Of a stretch of DNA of 64,000 bases, positions 11,691 to 24,815 are shown one piece after another. Under the pieces are notes generated by a model, which saw only the letters and a program-made list of their open reading frames with translations, made no database searches and had not been told where the DNA came from. Position numbers and translations under genes: made by a program. This DNA is from Prinia subflava (Eukaryota; Chordata; Aves; Passeriformes; Cisticolidae), in the NCBI RefSeq assembly GCF_021018805.1, contig NC_086248.1, positions 24,126,922 through 24,190,921 of the forward strand. The letters are read 5' to 3'. Numbering within the stretch: position 1 is the first letter of the stretch; every line of letters starts with the position of its first letter.

Positions 11691-14600
11691 GATACTGATG
11701 CCAGCTAAAACTACAGCCAGAGCACATTTCTGATATAACTGCATGGATCTGGTATATATTTAAAAATACAAATCTTATTAATTGTAAAAGTAAATATAAA
11801 GATTCAAATTTCTGTACAATTCTGTTGTCTCAGGTACTGACATGAACAGAAAACTATATTTTTTTTGATGAATTATTTTATCTTTTTTCTGCAAAGAATG
11901 AAACTTTGCCCTCTAAGTGACTGTACCTCTGAACTAACACCAGTCCTTTTTGATGTTCTAGTGTTTTTTTGTTTGTTTGCTATTTTAGATATTTGCACAG
12001 AAAAAAGTGACCCAAAAATTGGGTAAATATTATGGCCTTTGTATGTTTTCACATGTAATATATAAATGCAGGCACAATTGTCACTCATGAAGGGTATCAA
12101 ATATCCTTGAAGCTTGGGCAGAGTGTTCATTATCTTTTGTTTTTCTAAATTAAAATGTTTGCACAGTCCTGTTTTATTGTATATGACATGTTGGCAACCA
12201 TACTGTAACTGATGCCATTAAATATGTGACAGTGTCAGTTTCAATTTTTTTTTTCTCTGTTGCAATAATTGGACAAATTTTTCATGGAAGTTACTGTTTT
12301 TACATTTGAGGTAAAAAGTTACCTATATCAAAGCCTTTGTAAAATGTCTCAATCCATCTAAAATTAGAAATGCCATCTTCAACTTTCATTCATGTTAAAC
12401 AGTAGAACTGAATCAAATATTACTTCAGGATATGGAAATAGCTGGAAGCTTCATCTTTAGACTCCTATTTTTCTGTATCTTTATGACATCTAAGATTTTG
12501 AGGCAGAATATATTATCTCTCAGAGGTTTGATCTTTTAATCCACGGTAACCAGTTCATGCAAGAATTGAACTTTGGTCTCTAAATGACCTATGTCAGATG
12601 TATGTAAACTATGTAAGCATATTACATATGAAATCTGAGGATGACCTTCTGCAGCCTTCACAGGAATATACATAGTGTCCAAAGTTTGAATAGGTATTCA
12701 AAATGCAAATATTTTCCTCATCAGAAACGTGCATTTTTGGGGTTGGTTACAGTAATACAACTTCTCTGTTTTATTTTTCTTTTCTCCTTTTTTTAAAAAC
12801 TCTGTTTTAATGCAACTCTTTTATTAGGTGTATCTTGAAAGCAGTCTCAGCTCTATAAAAACACCTTTCTTCCTGCAACTGGAGTTCCAAAACTCCCCAT
12901 GCTTGTCAGTGAACACAGTGAAGCCCAATCTAGTAGAGATTTAAGCAAAGCAATGAGCGTGAGCAAATTGTTGTTTTCTAAGTTTCTGCCAGTCATTGCT
13001 GCCTAAACAAAACGAACATATTATCTCTTTCCTTTACAATTGCCCTTTTCCTCATGTGCATTGCATTTCAGATGTTATCCATTTAAAGGCCAAATTGTGC
13101 CTTGACATGCAGCTCGTACAGCCCTGACCCATGAGATCATGTGTTATGACACATTTACAACTCCTTGCCTCACTCACTAAAGAACGATGACAAAGAGTCA
13201 CCATTTTAAGGCAAAATCTTGCATTAAACAGCCCCCAAATTTTACAATGTGCAGACAACTCCCAGCTGGTATTTGGTCACTCATCAGAGAGCATTTGGCT
13301 GAAAAGCAGCAGTGCTGACTGACTCTGTGTCTCTGCTAAAGGGCACAGAACCATGGGAAGCAGAGGCAAACTCCCCTGAAAGAACATTGTACCACAGCAT
13401 AAAAATCCACTTCCAGTGGCAGAAGCAGAAGGCCAGTCAGACTAATCTTCACTTTTAATTTTAGCTTGTTTACAGTGATGTGAAAGTCAAGATGAGATAT
13501 TTTCTGAAATTCCCGTGGCAGACTGGTAAGCTTAATGAAACATCAAAACACCAAAGGGGGGATTGAGCAGTCAGAAAAGGCTTGTGAGTGCCAGCTTTCC
13601 ATTTGGAATGGAGATAGATGTGGCCAGGCAGTTGGTGGGAATAATTCATGTCTGCCAGACCATCCAGTAGGTGAGCACAGCACACAAAGACAAGATGGAA
13701 AGCCACAAATGAGGGCATGAATAAGGCTCCTGAATAACACACTGGGCACTGATGGCAGGTTACATTCCCTGAACATGCTTCAGGGACAAATGTCTGAGCC
13801 TGGCAAACAGGACACATTTTCAACTTGTTGAGAATATTAAGGATTGAAATTCTTCATGCTCTTGTACCTAACAGCAAGGACTAAGAAAATAATACACAAC
13901 TGGGAAATTCATATGGTTTTCTCTGAAATATCTTACTCATTTAAAAAATACTTTTTTACAATTTCTAGCAAAGTGAAGCACCACTGTATTCTGAAATCAT
14001 TCTTACATGCATTTTGCTTCTCAGTCAAGTCTGGTGTCTTATTAATAGTTTCTACTTAAATATTTTAGTATTAATGTGCTACTAGGGATGCTATGATCAC
14101 TTCTTAAATTTTCTTCACTGTTCTCAATAGTACTCTTTTCAATACTTTTACTTAAAGTAATTTTTATAATGCAAGACTTTCCATTTGACTAAAAGAGATT
14201 AAAATTAAAGATATTTCATTTACATTTTTGTACTTTATGACTATAGAACATACTTTAGGGATTGTATTACAGTGACAAACTTCTAATCTATTTGTTTTCC
14301 AAGGACTTGTCTGCCATCAAGTATCTTGGTTTTAGAACCAGTGATGTGTGCCCTCTTTTGTAACCCTAGAGAAGTGAAAAGTAAGTGTCAAAAGAGCAAG
14401 CTAATAATGAATACATGTGGAACAAAGATAATTCAAGTTTTCAGGGAAACAGATGCTACCTTGTAAGTCTGATTTCCTGCTGTAATAAAAACAAGTGGAA
14501 AAAAGATTGCAAGCAATAAAAAATCAGTTATATCAGATTCTTAAATAGACCAGGACCTGTCAAATATTTTTTGATGACTGGTGACCTGGAAATCCTATAG

Positions 14601-16989
14601 CAAATTTATCTCCATTGGTTTAATTGCACAGTACTGAAAGCCAATATCTGTGTCCAAATTCAGCTTCTCTGTATTGTTCCTGTTTGTGCTCCTGGGTCTG
14701 CAGTAAGCCATTGCATTTTACAGTAATATATAAAAGAAAATCCAGATCCTTAAGTATATCTGGTTGCTCTATATTATTTCAAAACAAAGCAGGAGTGTGG
14801 GCTGATCTTTTTCCAGATAATTTATTTATAAAACCTGTCAAACATGGAAAAATGAACAGTTTGGGCTTTGGATTTTTTTTTTAGAGTATTCAAAAAACAA
14901 ATTTGCACAGAACTGACACTCAGACAATCAGGAAATGAAAAGATAAATAAATTGAAGCATAAAAAACATGTAATTCTTTTAAAATGTCATGACACTGGAG
15001 AAAAACTGTAGGTCATTCCAAGGATTGGAATCTCACATTATTAAAAATAACTGGATTATTTATTTGAGCTGTCAACCTGACTGATGATCTGCACAAAATC
15101 TAGTACTAAAATTTACATTAAACCTTTTATCAGCAATTCAATCGTTCCTCAGAAAACTATATTGATTTAATTCTTTTGTAAATGAAATTGTTCTCAGAGA
15201 GATGCACTGAGATTAAAATATTTATTGTTTTATTTTAAAGAATGACACTTTAAAGTGGGATTATCCTTTCACAATTACTTAATTTATAACTATTCTATTA
15301 TTTTACCTTTCTGATTCCTCGTGACAGTATGGAATAGCACATCAATCAGAATTAGTTTACAATAATATAAAAATATTGTTGGGCTGGCTTTATGTCTCAG
15401 ATTTTAAAGGGAAGCTGATACTCAAAACTGGTCGAAACTACTGATTATCTAGAACTTAATGTCTCCTGTGTTCTTGTGAGAAAACACTTTAGCTTTTCAA
15501 ACCTAAAAGAAAATAAACTGAAAATATACCAATTACATGACCAGCAACTTTCAAAACCTTTTTTTTGGGATGATTTTTAAAATATTTTTAGAGTGAAAAC
15601 AGTTCAGCAGTTTATTTCACTTCCTTTGAGATAACAGGAGTACTCATGCCATGTGCCATTAAGCTGCTGAGTTATAAGTCTAGTCTCTGTTTCTGTCAAT
15701 GTTGTTTATGGACAGACATGTTTAACTTCAGTCAATAGGAAGACAAGATTGAAATGATCTAAAAAGCTTCTATTTGCTGAAAAGAAGCCAGTGAGTATAG
15801 AATAAACAGGCTGCCAGTTTAGGGATCTAAATGGAAATGCTTAATGCAGGCAGAGTGAATACCATCTTCATCCAGTATTGACAAATATCTAGCCAAAATA
15901 CTTAAAAAATAGTAAATAGAAAGAATAATTCTATCATGTCATAGGATATTATTGGAGATAAAATGATAAATTGGGTTATATTGCTCGGAAGAATGATATT
16001 TAAAAGGATGCATTGTTCAGTCATGTCAACCATAGACAGTCCAAGCAGGATTCAGAATAAAATATTCCTCTTAATCATAAATCCATTAACTACCAGGAGA
16101 TGTTTTATAGGGACAGTGCAATGGATTCCTGGAGTAGACTAATTTCTTGTTGCTCTTTAAGAGCAGCACAAATGAAAAACTGGTACTGGTGGTGAGAAAA
16201 TATAATCACAAATCAAATTCAGCTGGTGAAGTTATTTTAAACACAGCAGCACAAATACCTGCTTTTAAGCTGTATTATGGCTTTTGATGCTTCAAAGACA
16301 TTCAAATGCACTGCTAGACCACTGACACTGTTTTGCCAGGCAAAGGCCACACGTCCTCTTGCAGAGTAGAAATAGTCACCAATGTATCTGTTTCAAAAAT
16401 AACTAATTTTAATGTTTACATTTTTTGTATACATTTGAGTGGGTGGTTCAGCTCTGCCTGTTTGGTGTGCCACTGTAGACTGTGAGTTGTCAGAGAGAGG
16501 AGTCAAACCAGCTCACACCTTAGTTATTATGCTCTAGAGTCATGAACACAATCTTGATGCTGCATTATGATTTTCACCCATACCCACCAGATTTCCCTGC
16601 TAGCTGTTCCTCAGTAGATGTTTTCTTGAATCATGGTGGTTTATATGAAAATCTGAGAGCTTTTTTTAAAAAAAGTGTAAGTATTAATTTCTTCTTAATG
16701 TAGCACAATGTTTGGAAGCTTTTTTGACAGGCACCGAATTGTTTTGTCAGAAAATAATGAAATCTGTCTAAGTATTTAACAGATCTATCAATGATTCAAC
16801 AGGTGTGTACTTTTCATGTTTAAGAATGATTTTATTACCATTGTAGCATACTGTTCTTTATACCACAAGACTGAGGTGTATTGATTTATAATTTAGGAAA
16901 AAATTTACTCTTTGTCAAGCATCTGAAATACATGTCTTGTAAAGTATAATATGAAAAGGCATTTCCTTTTAACATGTTTGAAAAACAGA
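11691..16989. other. Unique AT-rich noncoding DNA
   Basis: More than 5 kb in which I recognise no repeat, exon or RNA gene. The longest open frame is 117 codons on the minus strand at 13470-13823. It is cysteine-rich at its start (CPVCQ ... CHQCPVCY), which is eye-catching, but its cysteines do not make a known zinc-finger spacing that I can name, and another minus-strand frame overlaps it. Confidence 0.5.
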
Positions 16990-17410
16990 AACCATACATT
17001 GTAGTATTATTAGATTGAATGTTTACTATTGGTTAGACAAGCATTTTGGCCAATATCTAGCTGAATTAAATGCTTTTGAACATGTCTTATGCCATCATAG
17101 CTTCACAGGATTATCTTGACCGTAGCTTTTAATTCTTCTGTATATTCAACATGTCCATTTGTAAACCATTGCACTTTGTAAGCCTTCATAACTCTGAAAA
17201 TGATCCCCATGGAATTTCTGAGTGCCTTTAATTATACATTGGCAAGTCTTTTGGCATAAGTTTTTCTTAGGAGCCATATTCACTAATATTTTCTTCCACA
17301 TCTAACATTGTATTGAAGATACCAGCCGGTTGCTGTTAATGTACATTTTCTGCAGTGATGGCTGCTTTTCAGCCATAATCATAATTGTGTCTTTTCTGAT
17401 CAGCAAGACT
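16990..17410. other. Candidate conserved noncoding stretch
   Basis: A repeat-free block with balanced composition and many homeodomain-type TAAT/ATTA words (TTTAATTA, TTAATTC, ATAATCATAATTG) and short E-box-like sites, without long homopolymers. The look is that of vertebrate developmental enhancers, but this is a visual judgement with no alignment behind it. Confidence 0.2.
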
Positions 17411-17599
17411 GATAGGTAAAGTCAGGATGCAAAAAATATCTCTCACTCCCAATTTAAATAGATGGTCATGATTTATACAAAAGGTGTGACACTGAATCAG
17501 GAAACACAAAGCAAATAATTATTCTACACAGTCAAGGCATCGGGAAAAGACTGTGGACGTGGCTGTTAGATTGCAAAAGAAAGGAAAAGGAGGATAAGG

Positions 17600-17968
17600 T
17601 GGTTTATCCCATTTCAGAACTAAACACAGTACTGGGATCAGTACTTGTATAACATCTTAATTAATGGCCTAGATGAATGGAAGGTTGCCCTTTTGGCAAG
17701 TTTGTGGGCAACACCAAGTTAGAGGGAATAGTCAATAGGTGGAGGCTGGAGAAATGAGCTGACAGGGACCCATGCCCTGCAGCTTAGTAGAGATAACCCC
17801 CACAGCACAGAAGGCTGGGAAGCAGCTCTGTGGAAAAGGGCTGGAGGTCCTGGTGGGTTGCAAGGAAAGCCTGAGGCAGCAGTGAGCCCTGACAGATATA
17901 GCCAACAGCACGGGGGGCTACACCAGCAGGTCCACAGGATGATCCTTTCCCTCTGCTCAGCACTAACA
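17600..17968 (+). mobile_element. CR1 LINE internal fragment, 5'- and 3'-truncated
   Basis: Plus-strand match to the C-terminal coding part of CR1 reverse transcriptase. The recognisable order is GGGATCAGTAC, AACATCTTAATTAATGGCCT (the sequence encoding N-I-F-I-N/D-D-L), AAGTTTGTGGGCAACACCAAG (normally F-A-D-D-T-K), then a G-rich segment, CTGGAGGTCCTGGTGG and finally CTCTGCTCAGCACTA, where similarity stops. In CR1 the A-D-D-T block is part of the polymerase active-site region; here the GCA-GAT-GAC stretch has become GTG-GGC-AAC, so the catalytic aspartates are lost. The normal 3' tail is absent, so this copy was broken after insertion or is a partial remnant. Confidence 0.8.
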
Positions 17969-20900
17969 TCCTATTGTGATTCCTACCATAATTTCTCCGT
18001 AATCTTTAGCACTGTGAATTTGCTGTACAAAAAACCTCACATTTTTAGCAGACTTTTCTCCATTTATGTAAATGTTAAAATTTTGCTTTCTTTATAAATC
18101 CTTGTCCAGAATTCTGATATATTAATTGAGTTTTGGTTTAGGGTTTTTGTGTCTCTGTGTCATTACACTGTCACTCTATATTGAGTTTTGAATTGGCTTA
18201 TGTCACCTTATATTCGGTCTCTGTTCTGCAGTCTGACAGCTGTCAAGAACTCTTTTTTCCCAGTGTATTGACTTAACGTTTGACTTAAATTTGACTTGTA
18301 TTAATTTACTTGCTCTTTTTTTCCTGATTTTGCCTCCTACCACCACTCCTATAAAACATCATCACCTGCTCAGATTGGAAGCAGTCTCTCACAAACCACC
18401 AAATTTGGGCTCAGTCTGGCTGTTCAAGGAACATGTTCAGGATGAAGTCCAAAATGTGTGAGCATAGAGATGAACCTCTCTAGCCAATATATTCATTTAA
18501 AGAGTGACAGATGATACCGCTAGTTAAAATGAAAAACAAAAAGCTAGGAATTTGGATGAGGTTTGAATATCCTCATCTCTTTCTTTTCAGTTACTAACAA
18601 TTTCAGTTACTGAGATGGCTTAGGCATACCTCTCACACTGCAGTTCACTCCTTTAAAGCACAAAGCAAACAGTGCCCCATCCTTGCATGGAGAGGTAAAG
18701 ATGACAACAGACCGGGATTTTACAGTGACTGCTTAGAAATCTAGCTGGTTAAAAGTAGTTAATTTTAACATCATTCTGGTTAGGTTTCTATAGTTTTGAC
18801 TGGAAATTACTTCTATGAAAAATTCACAGGCTTAAAAGATGCAATGTCAATAAACTAGTACCTAACTGTGTAGCATTCCTGAACCTAGAGGCAAAATCTA
18901 GTCCTAAATACTGTCCTAAATACTCTTGCAAGATTTGATTATTTTCTTGTTCTGAAAGGTATATGTCCTGTAGAAATTAAACTTCACAGCATAGTGGAGC
19001 AAGTGATTGCACAGCAGCAGCTACTAAAGTTATGGGAATATTTGAAAATATATCTTTTGAGATTTCCATCTTTCACCTTTTCTTCAGAGAGTCATACAAA
19101 GCAGTAGCAATTTTTAATTTTCAAGGCTTGCTTGATGTTGACTGTCTAGTCCAGTGGATGCTGCATTACACCTCCATTTTTGTGGTTTTTTTACAAGGCA
19201 GTGATTTGTTCTGCTGTGGTGGATCATGTGGAAAGTTTCACAGCTTAAAACTCATCGTTAGTATTCAATAATTGATGAGCAGTCCAAAAGTATTTGAGAT
19301 AGCTTTCAAATATATATAGGAACCAATTATGTACTAGTGACACAGTAGTAGCGACCTTTGAGTAAAATACCTTTGAAGGGCTGCCTCTAGACTGAGTATT
19401 TTGGATACACCAGACTGACCAGGCTGTTTCTAGACAGCCCCTAGATAGGAGATGGGTGACTCTTCCAAAGCATTTGAATGAGAAGAACATGGATACTGAT
19501 AGCATAGATGCAGGGAAAAAAAAAGAAAAAAAAAAATCCTGGCAGAAAAGTCCTAGCAGTGTAAAGATGCTACTTGCCACTCACTGTAGCTACTTACACA
19601 CAGCTGCTCAAACCATATTTTCATACTGCTCTGTACAGATGTCACACAGTATTATTGGTTGGTGTCATTTTGCTGGTATTACTCAGCTGTTTATAAACTG
19701 TAGAAGTTTGAGAGAAGCCTTGAAAGAAACAGCTGCAGTTACACCTGTGATGGATGGAGCACTTCAGAGACTGCAGGGCCAGGAGGGACTGCTGATATCA
19801 GCTAGGCTGACTCCTGAGGCGCTCAGCACACGGCAGGTACCAGACCATGAGGCAGCCCCAGGACCCAGTGTAACTGCAAAGTAGCCCAAAAAACCAACAG
19901 ACTTGTCCTGATTTATCATCAACAAGAGCACTGGGTGTGGGTGTACTGAGCATTGTTACGAGCAATAGGACAGAGACAACAGAGAGGAATAAGGGATGGG
20001 TTTTGATAGCTATCAACCTGCCTTTTTTAAGGCTCTGTGATCAGCGGTACCCGGAGGGGCGTTGGAGCAGCTGCAGCAGTGACACAAAACAGTTCCCAGC
20101 CAGGCTGATGCCCTGCACCCTCTGCAGGCTGAATCATCCAGCCAGGAGAGCAAAATTTGTATGGGAATGGATTAAGTTTTAAGGGATGGTTTCACTCCTT
20201 GTAGAGAGGGACAGAACACCATATTTTACACACTGCCTGCTCTGTCATGTAGCTGGAAAATGACAGCTCTTTAGATTGTAAAATGCCCATTTGAAAAGAG
20301 ACCAGACTGGTATCAATCACAATAGATGATTTCCTTCATTCTTCAAGCAGACAATGCACATACAAATACTATAGAGACAGTGCAAATTCAACTGAAGGCT
20401 TGTCCAATTTAGTTTTATATATTAGCCATACAATCATTTTTAACACCCTTCCAAAGACACAAATCTGTCTAAAGGATAAAAGACCAGTTGAATATTACTC
20501 TGTTTTTCTGCAAGATTGTTTTCTGCCTTATTTTTAACACAAACACAAGGCTATTTCTAGTTTTTCTTTGCCCTGTATTTCATTTCTGTAAATTACTTGA
20601 CATCAGTGTATCAAGATGAATGAATAAATTCGTCTCAACTACATCAAGAAAACTGAAGAGCTAGACTTAAAAATGCATAATAAATTTTCTTTTGAGGCCG
20701 TTTAAGGGATTTAAGGTACAGTGTCCCACTTAATGGATTTCTGAGGTATGCCAATTTCCTCTGTAGTTCTAATGTTTCTCATTTCACTTAAATTTATTAG
20801 GAAAAAAAGTTATGTTTATAATTTCTTTATAACAATAAACTCAATATATATAAAAAGTCAACAATTAAAAAATCTTAGAATATAAAAGTTCATAAATATC

Positions 20901-22455
20901 TAAATTTCACCTGCTTTGGGGGAATCCTGAGATCATTTGCATCTGAAAATACAAAACAATACATATGCAAGCTTCCTCCATCTCAAACTAATCAGAACAT
21001 TGTCTGCCTCTTGTCTTCAAAACAATCAATTAACCACCAGACTTCACCACAAATAATTGATGTATATTACATAGGTGGTCAGAATACAGATTAGAAGCTT
21101 TTATCAAAACTCATGTTAGTGTTCCACTGAAAGCAGAGCCTTTCTCTTAATAAAGCATTTCCATCAATATCTGAATATGCAATAAACACAGGAGTCTTGA
21201 AGACTGATGACCAGAGTACTGCTTAAAATTTTTATGGAAAGCTTATTTACTACTGAGACAATGTTAATTTAATATGCCCCAATTCTTGCTGGAAACTTGA
21301 AACAAACAAGGAGCCAGATCTGAAGAAAGGCTTTCAGTAATTAAAATAGAGCTTAAAATATTTTAGGAATTCATGTCTAAAATCATGTTGCTGCATGTAA
21401 GCTCATAAGCTGCTTAATGTAGAATGTACATTTTCTTTCCACCAGAGTGAATGAAATTCTGCAGTGTTCACAGACGTATACAAGCTCAGACCAAGTCCAG
21501 CTTAAATTACTCTCTTTTGACTTTATGAACTTAATGCACCTAAATTCTCAAGGGCCCAAATTCATCCAGCACACTCACAGAACCAGTGCCCTTCCCTCCC
21601 AGCACCACCAGTGTTTCTCTCTGCACAGCACAATGTTACACCTCTGCCCAGAGAGGGGTGAGGTGCCCAGCCAGGAGTCACCACCTCTGGCACCTGTGGG
21701 GCATTTGCTGAAGGAGAAGGTTGGACCTGACTAAAGCAGGAAAAGCTGAGGACCTGCTCTTCCCTTCCCATGCAGCTAGTTACACACAATTAATGGAAAA
21801 TGGGGCATCTCTGACTAGTTATTTCAAAGAGTTGTTGATTTGGCTGGCTTGGGGAATTCCAAAGTTCAAGTTCATGTGGATTTTATGCAGGCAACATTTC
21901 ACTCTTTCACTGAACTCCAGAACTGGGCAACAACTCAGGTGCATCACTGATAAACATTGCTTAGCTACAGGAATGTGGTTTTGCATGATTGAGGATGAGA
22001 TTTGGCATTGGTCTCCCGTACTATAAACAAGAGAGCTCACACTGGTTTTGAACAAGGGTGAAGTTTTTGTACTTAAAATAATTAAAAACCCAGATCAATT
22101 CCCAGAGCTTAACTAGAAGTGGGAAAAATGAGTACAAACTAATGGGCTTCCAAACAGAATATTTCAAACCACAGTAGTGGTGTGACTTTTCTTTCCCTCC
22201 TTCGTCTCAGGGAAATGACATCTTATGGACATATAGAAAAGTTGGGGTGAATATCATGTTTATTATCTTTATCATGGATTCATGGCCATATGATTTAAAG
22301 AGCTATCAATTGGGATTGACTTTAAATTTGGATAAATAAGCTCGATTTTACATTGTGAGATATATATACTGCAGCCAGTATATACCAGATAGTCCTGCTG
22401 AAATTAATGCTTTAGCTCCATATCCATCTCATCAATGACAAAAATGATAATGTTT
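17969..22455. other. Unique noncoding DNA, mostly AT-rich
   Basis: No gene recognised. A GC-richer patch at about 19740-20160 and another at about 21590-21740 carry open frames up to 142 codons (19456-19884, plus), but these include a lysine-rich run encoded by an A-rich tract at 19516-19537 and no domain. AT-rich low-complexity sequence lies at 20800-20900. Confidence 0.5.
19516..19537. repeat. A-rich tract
   Basis: Two A runs of 9 and 10 split by a G. Encodes a lysine run in one frame, with no sign of a gene. Confidence 0.8.
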
Positions 22456-22457
22456 AT

Positions 22458-22501
22458 GATTAGTAGTAGTAGTATTATTGCTGCTGATTATTATTATTAT
22501 T
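22458..22501. repeat. (TAG)n/(ATT)n trinucleotide tract
   Basis: Four TAG units followed by ATTATT, GCTGCTG and five ATT units. An imperfect compound microsatellite. Confidence 0.85.
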
Positions 22502-23455
22502 CCTGTAGTTCACTTAATGTTTAGTTTTGTATGATTTAACAAAACAGAGTGGTTTTAAACTCAGCTGGTGAGGACAGACCCACTTAGCAAGAATAGCACA
22601 TCCTCATGTGTAACAGATCTTGAGAAGTTTCTGGTTCATTACCAACTCCCCGCCATTAAATTACAATTGAAACGGGTGAGGTTAAACAAATAAGCAAAGA
22701 AAAAGCAAAATCATGCAAAACCACATATTGTGTAAGAATTGTGCTAACAGGTCATTGATAGCCCACAGTGAACATTTAATTATTTAGATACCAAATAAGG
22801 AGCTTAAGCTGTGTCAATTGACATAAAACAACATGGATTTTCAGGATTTTGCAATATGCAAAAATGCCTTCCTCTAGATTTTTCACCTTTCTCATTCCTC
22901 TCAGCACTGGTCAGTGCTGAGACAGGAATACAGGATTTCAAATACTGCTTTGCACAAAATTACCTTAAAGGTGACCTTACAAGAACATAAAATCAAAAGC
23001 TAAAATGCACCTGACAGAATTTGGAAGATTTTTTGAAAATAAGGATAGCATTCCCTTGTTTCTGTCTCCAAAACATGGTAGAAGCTGACCTTGACAATTA
23101 CTGAAACTTACTGAAGCCTACTGAAAACACTTGTGAAACTGAGAGCAGTTGGAAGCAATTGAGTACAAAGACATGAAATGAAGAAAGACATGCTTTTTTT
23201 TACACAAAATGTTATTTGCATCACACCTTTCTTCAGATTCTTCAAATCCATCATGAACTGCTATGCAGCAAATTGATAGAACCACTGACACTCTGTCTCT
23301 TCCCCTCATAGCAATGCCTGTGAAATGGAAAGACGATTCAGAGGCAAGCTTGCAATGCCCTTTAACTGAAAACTGATGGGATATTTTACTAGTTAGCCTT
23401 TTAAAAAGGGATTTGGGGAATGAAAGCAAAGGCCTGCACAAAAAATGAGAGAAAG
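22502..23455. other. Unique AT-rich noncoding DNA
   Basis: Nothing recognised. A minus-strand open frame of 107 codons (23118-23441) has no domain. Confidence 0.5.
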
Positions 23456-23590
23456 CTATTCTATTCTATTCTATTCTATTCTATTCTATTCTATTCTATT
23501 CTATTCTATTCTATTCTATTCTATTCTATTCTATTCTATTCTATTCTATTCTATTCTATTCTATTCTATTCTATTCTATTCTATTCTATT
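23456..23590. repeat. (ATTCT)27 pentanucleotide microsatellite
   Basis: Exactly 27 perfect CTATT units (the same circular unit as ATTCT/AGAAT on the two strands), 135 bases without one interruption. The overlapping open frames that read as repeated I-L-F-Y-S come only from this repeat, because a 5-base unit gives a 5-residue period in every frame. A long, pure array suggests recent expansion and likely length variation among individuals. Confidence 0.99.
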
Positions 23591-24556
23591 TTTCCATCTT
23601 TCTAAGTTGACAGGCATTTATGCTTTTAAAAGATACGAGTATTAAAATTTGTATCTGTGCAGAGCTATTGTGAGATGAAAAGTGTTGTTATTTATACTCA
23701 AGACCTATGAGCTTTCTGAGAAATGCACTAAGCAGCAGCTTTTACTGACTCACTAATTGTCACTGCATTACCATAAGAAATTACTGGGATAAACATTTAA
23801 TGGAGATTATGATCCAAAATGAATGCAGCCACATTTTCCCAGGTACATTAAAAACTTTGGAGAGAATTTGTTTTATTTTTTTCTACTTTTAGCTGTTGAT
23901 GAGAGATAATCCTTGTAGTGAAGTAGGTGAGAGTGTGGAATAGAACACATACTCAAAGAGATTCAACAGAAATAGTCCTGTCACATCTGCCTCATTATCA
24001 TCTTTACTTCTAAAGCATCTGATGTCTGATTTATGTTCTAGGTGGAGAATCTCAGTGTTAAATTAAATGGAATTTTAGAGAACACCATAACAAAATCAAT
24101 GTCTGTGTCAGTTCCTATAGTCATAGCAATCATAAGTAACTGCCAACAGCTTTGTGTTAAATGTGAGCTTGTCACAGTCTTTCATTCAAACAAAAGCAAT
24201 TAGCTGTTTGCATGCATTCTGTTTGTAAGCTGACATGATAATGATTCATGCCATTGATGTTAATAAAACCTGCCTTGTAAAAATAATTTGATGAAAGACT
24301 CTCAGCTGTCATCCCACCCTTTCATAAATCTTGTGCAGTCTGTGCTATCATGAACATGGTGATCTCGGGTATCATGAAGTAAAATGAATAATGCAAAAAA
24401 ACCCCCAACCTAGATTATAGGCAGAGATTTTCCAACCCTAGGTTGTGCTACTGTATTCCTTGATCAGCTGCAGGTCTCAGTGATGCTTTTGTTGTGTTAG
24501 CAACCATGTGAAATATCTGAATCTCTACCCAAATTTTTCTGTTTCCCTGACATCTG
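23591..24556. other. Unique AT-rich DNA, part possibly conserved
   Basis: No repeat or exon is recognised. The part from 24080 to 24340 has dense homeodomain/POU-like words and is described separately. Confidence 0.5.
24080..24340. other. Candidate conserved noncoding stretch
   Basis: A repeat-free segment with AAAGCAATTAGC (homeodomain-like), TTTGCATGCAT (POU/octamer-like), TGATAATGATTCATG and AATAATTTGATG close together. This density of paired ATTA and ATGC words is typical of deeply conserved enhancers, but I have no alignment. Confidence 0.25.
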
Positions 24557-24650
24557 ATCAGTGAGTCATGGAATGTTATGGGCTGCAGGAGGCCTGGAAA
24601 GTGATCTAGTTTCAACCTTTGTGCCACAGGCAGGGACACATTGCCCATCT
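24557..24650 (-). mobile_element. CR1 LINE 3' end, minus strand
   Basis: On the plus strand it reads the reverse complement of a CR1 tail: TCATGGAATG, GGGCTGCAGGAGGCCTGG, AAAGTGATCTAGTTTCAACC, then GTGCCACAGGCAGGGACAC. This corresponds to the 3' untranslated end normally reading GTGTCCCTGCC ... GGTTGGAACTAGATGATC ... CATTCCATGA. It is 5'-truncated at about 90 bases, as is usual for CR1. Neighbouring GC-rich sequence to 24800 is not obviously CR1. Confidence 0.75.
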
Positions 24651-24815
24651 GTGAGAGGCAGTTCCTCCAGCAGCTGGGCTCAGACACGCAGTGTGAGCTG
24701 GAGCTGTCCCAGTCTCCCCAGCTGGTGACACACAGACAGACCTGCAGGCTCCAGAGGCTGCAGCCCTCCTCCAGCTGCTGGTACCGACCATTACACCGAC
24801 CGTGACTTCCTAGGG
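24651..24815. other. GC-rich segment of unknown type next to CR1
   Basis: About 165 GC-rich bases with many CAGCTG-type words, following directly on the CR1 end. It has no LTR termini and no recognised family. It gives rise to part of the longest open frame of the window (24448-25038, minus, 196 codons), which also reads straight through the CR1 tail in an antisense frame and so is not credible as a gene. Confidence 0.4.

Noticed and set aside
13470..13823. Cysteine-rich 117-codon open frame that hinted at a zinc-binding protein
   Set aside because: The CxxC pairs are not followed by a known spacing, a second minus-strand frame overlaps it, and there is no exon context.
23420..23645. Open frames encoding repeated I-L-F-Y-S
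   Set aside because: Direct consequence of the ATTCT repeat; a 5-base unit gives the same 5-residue period in each frame.
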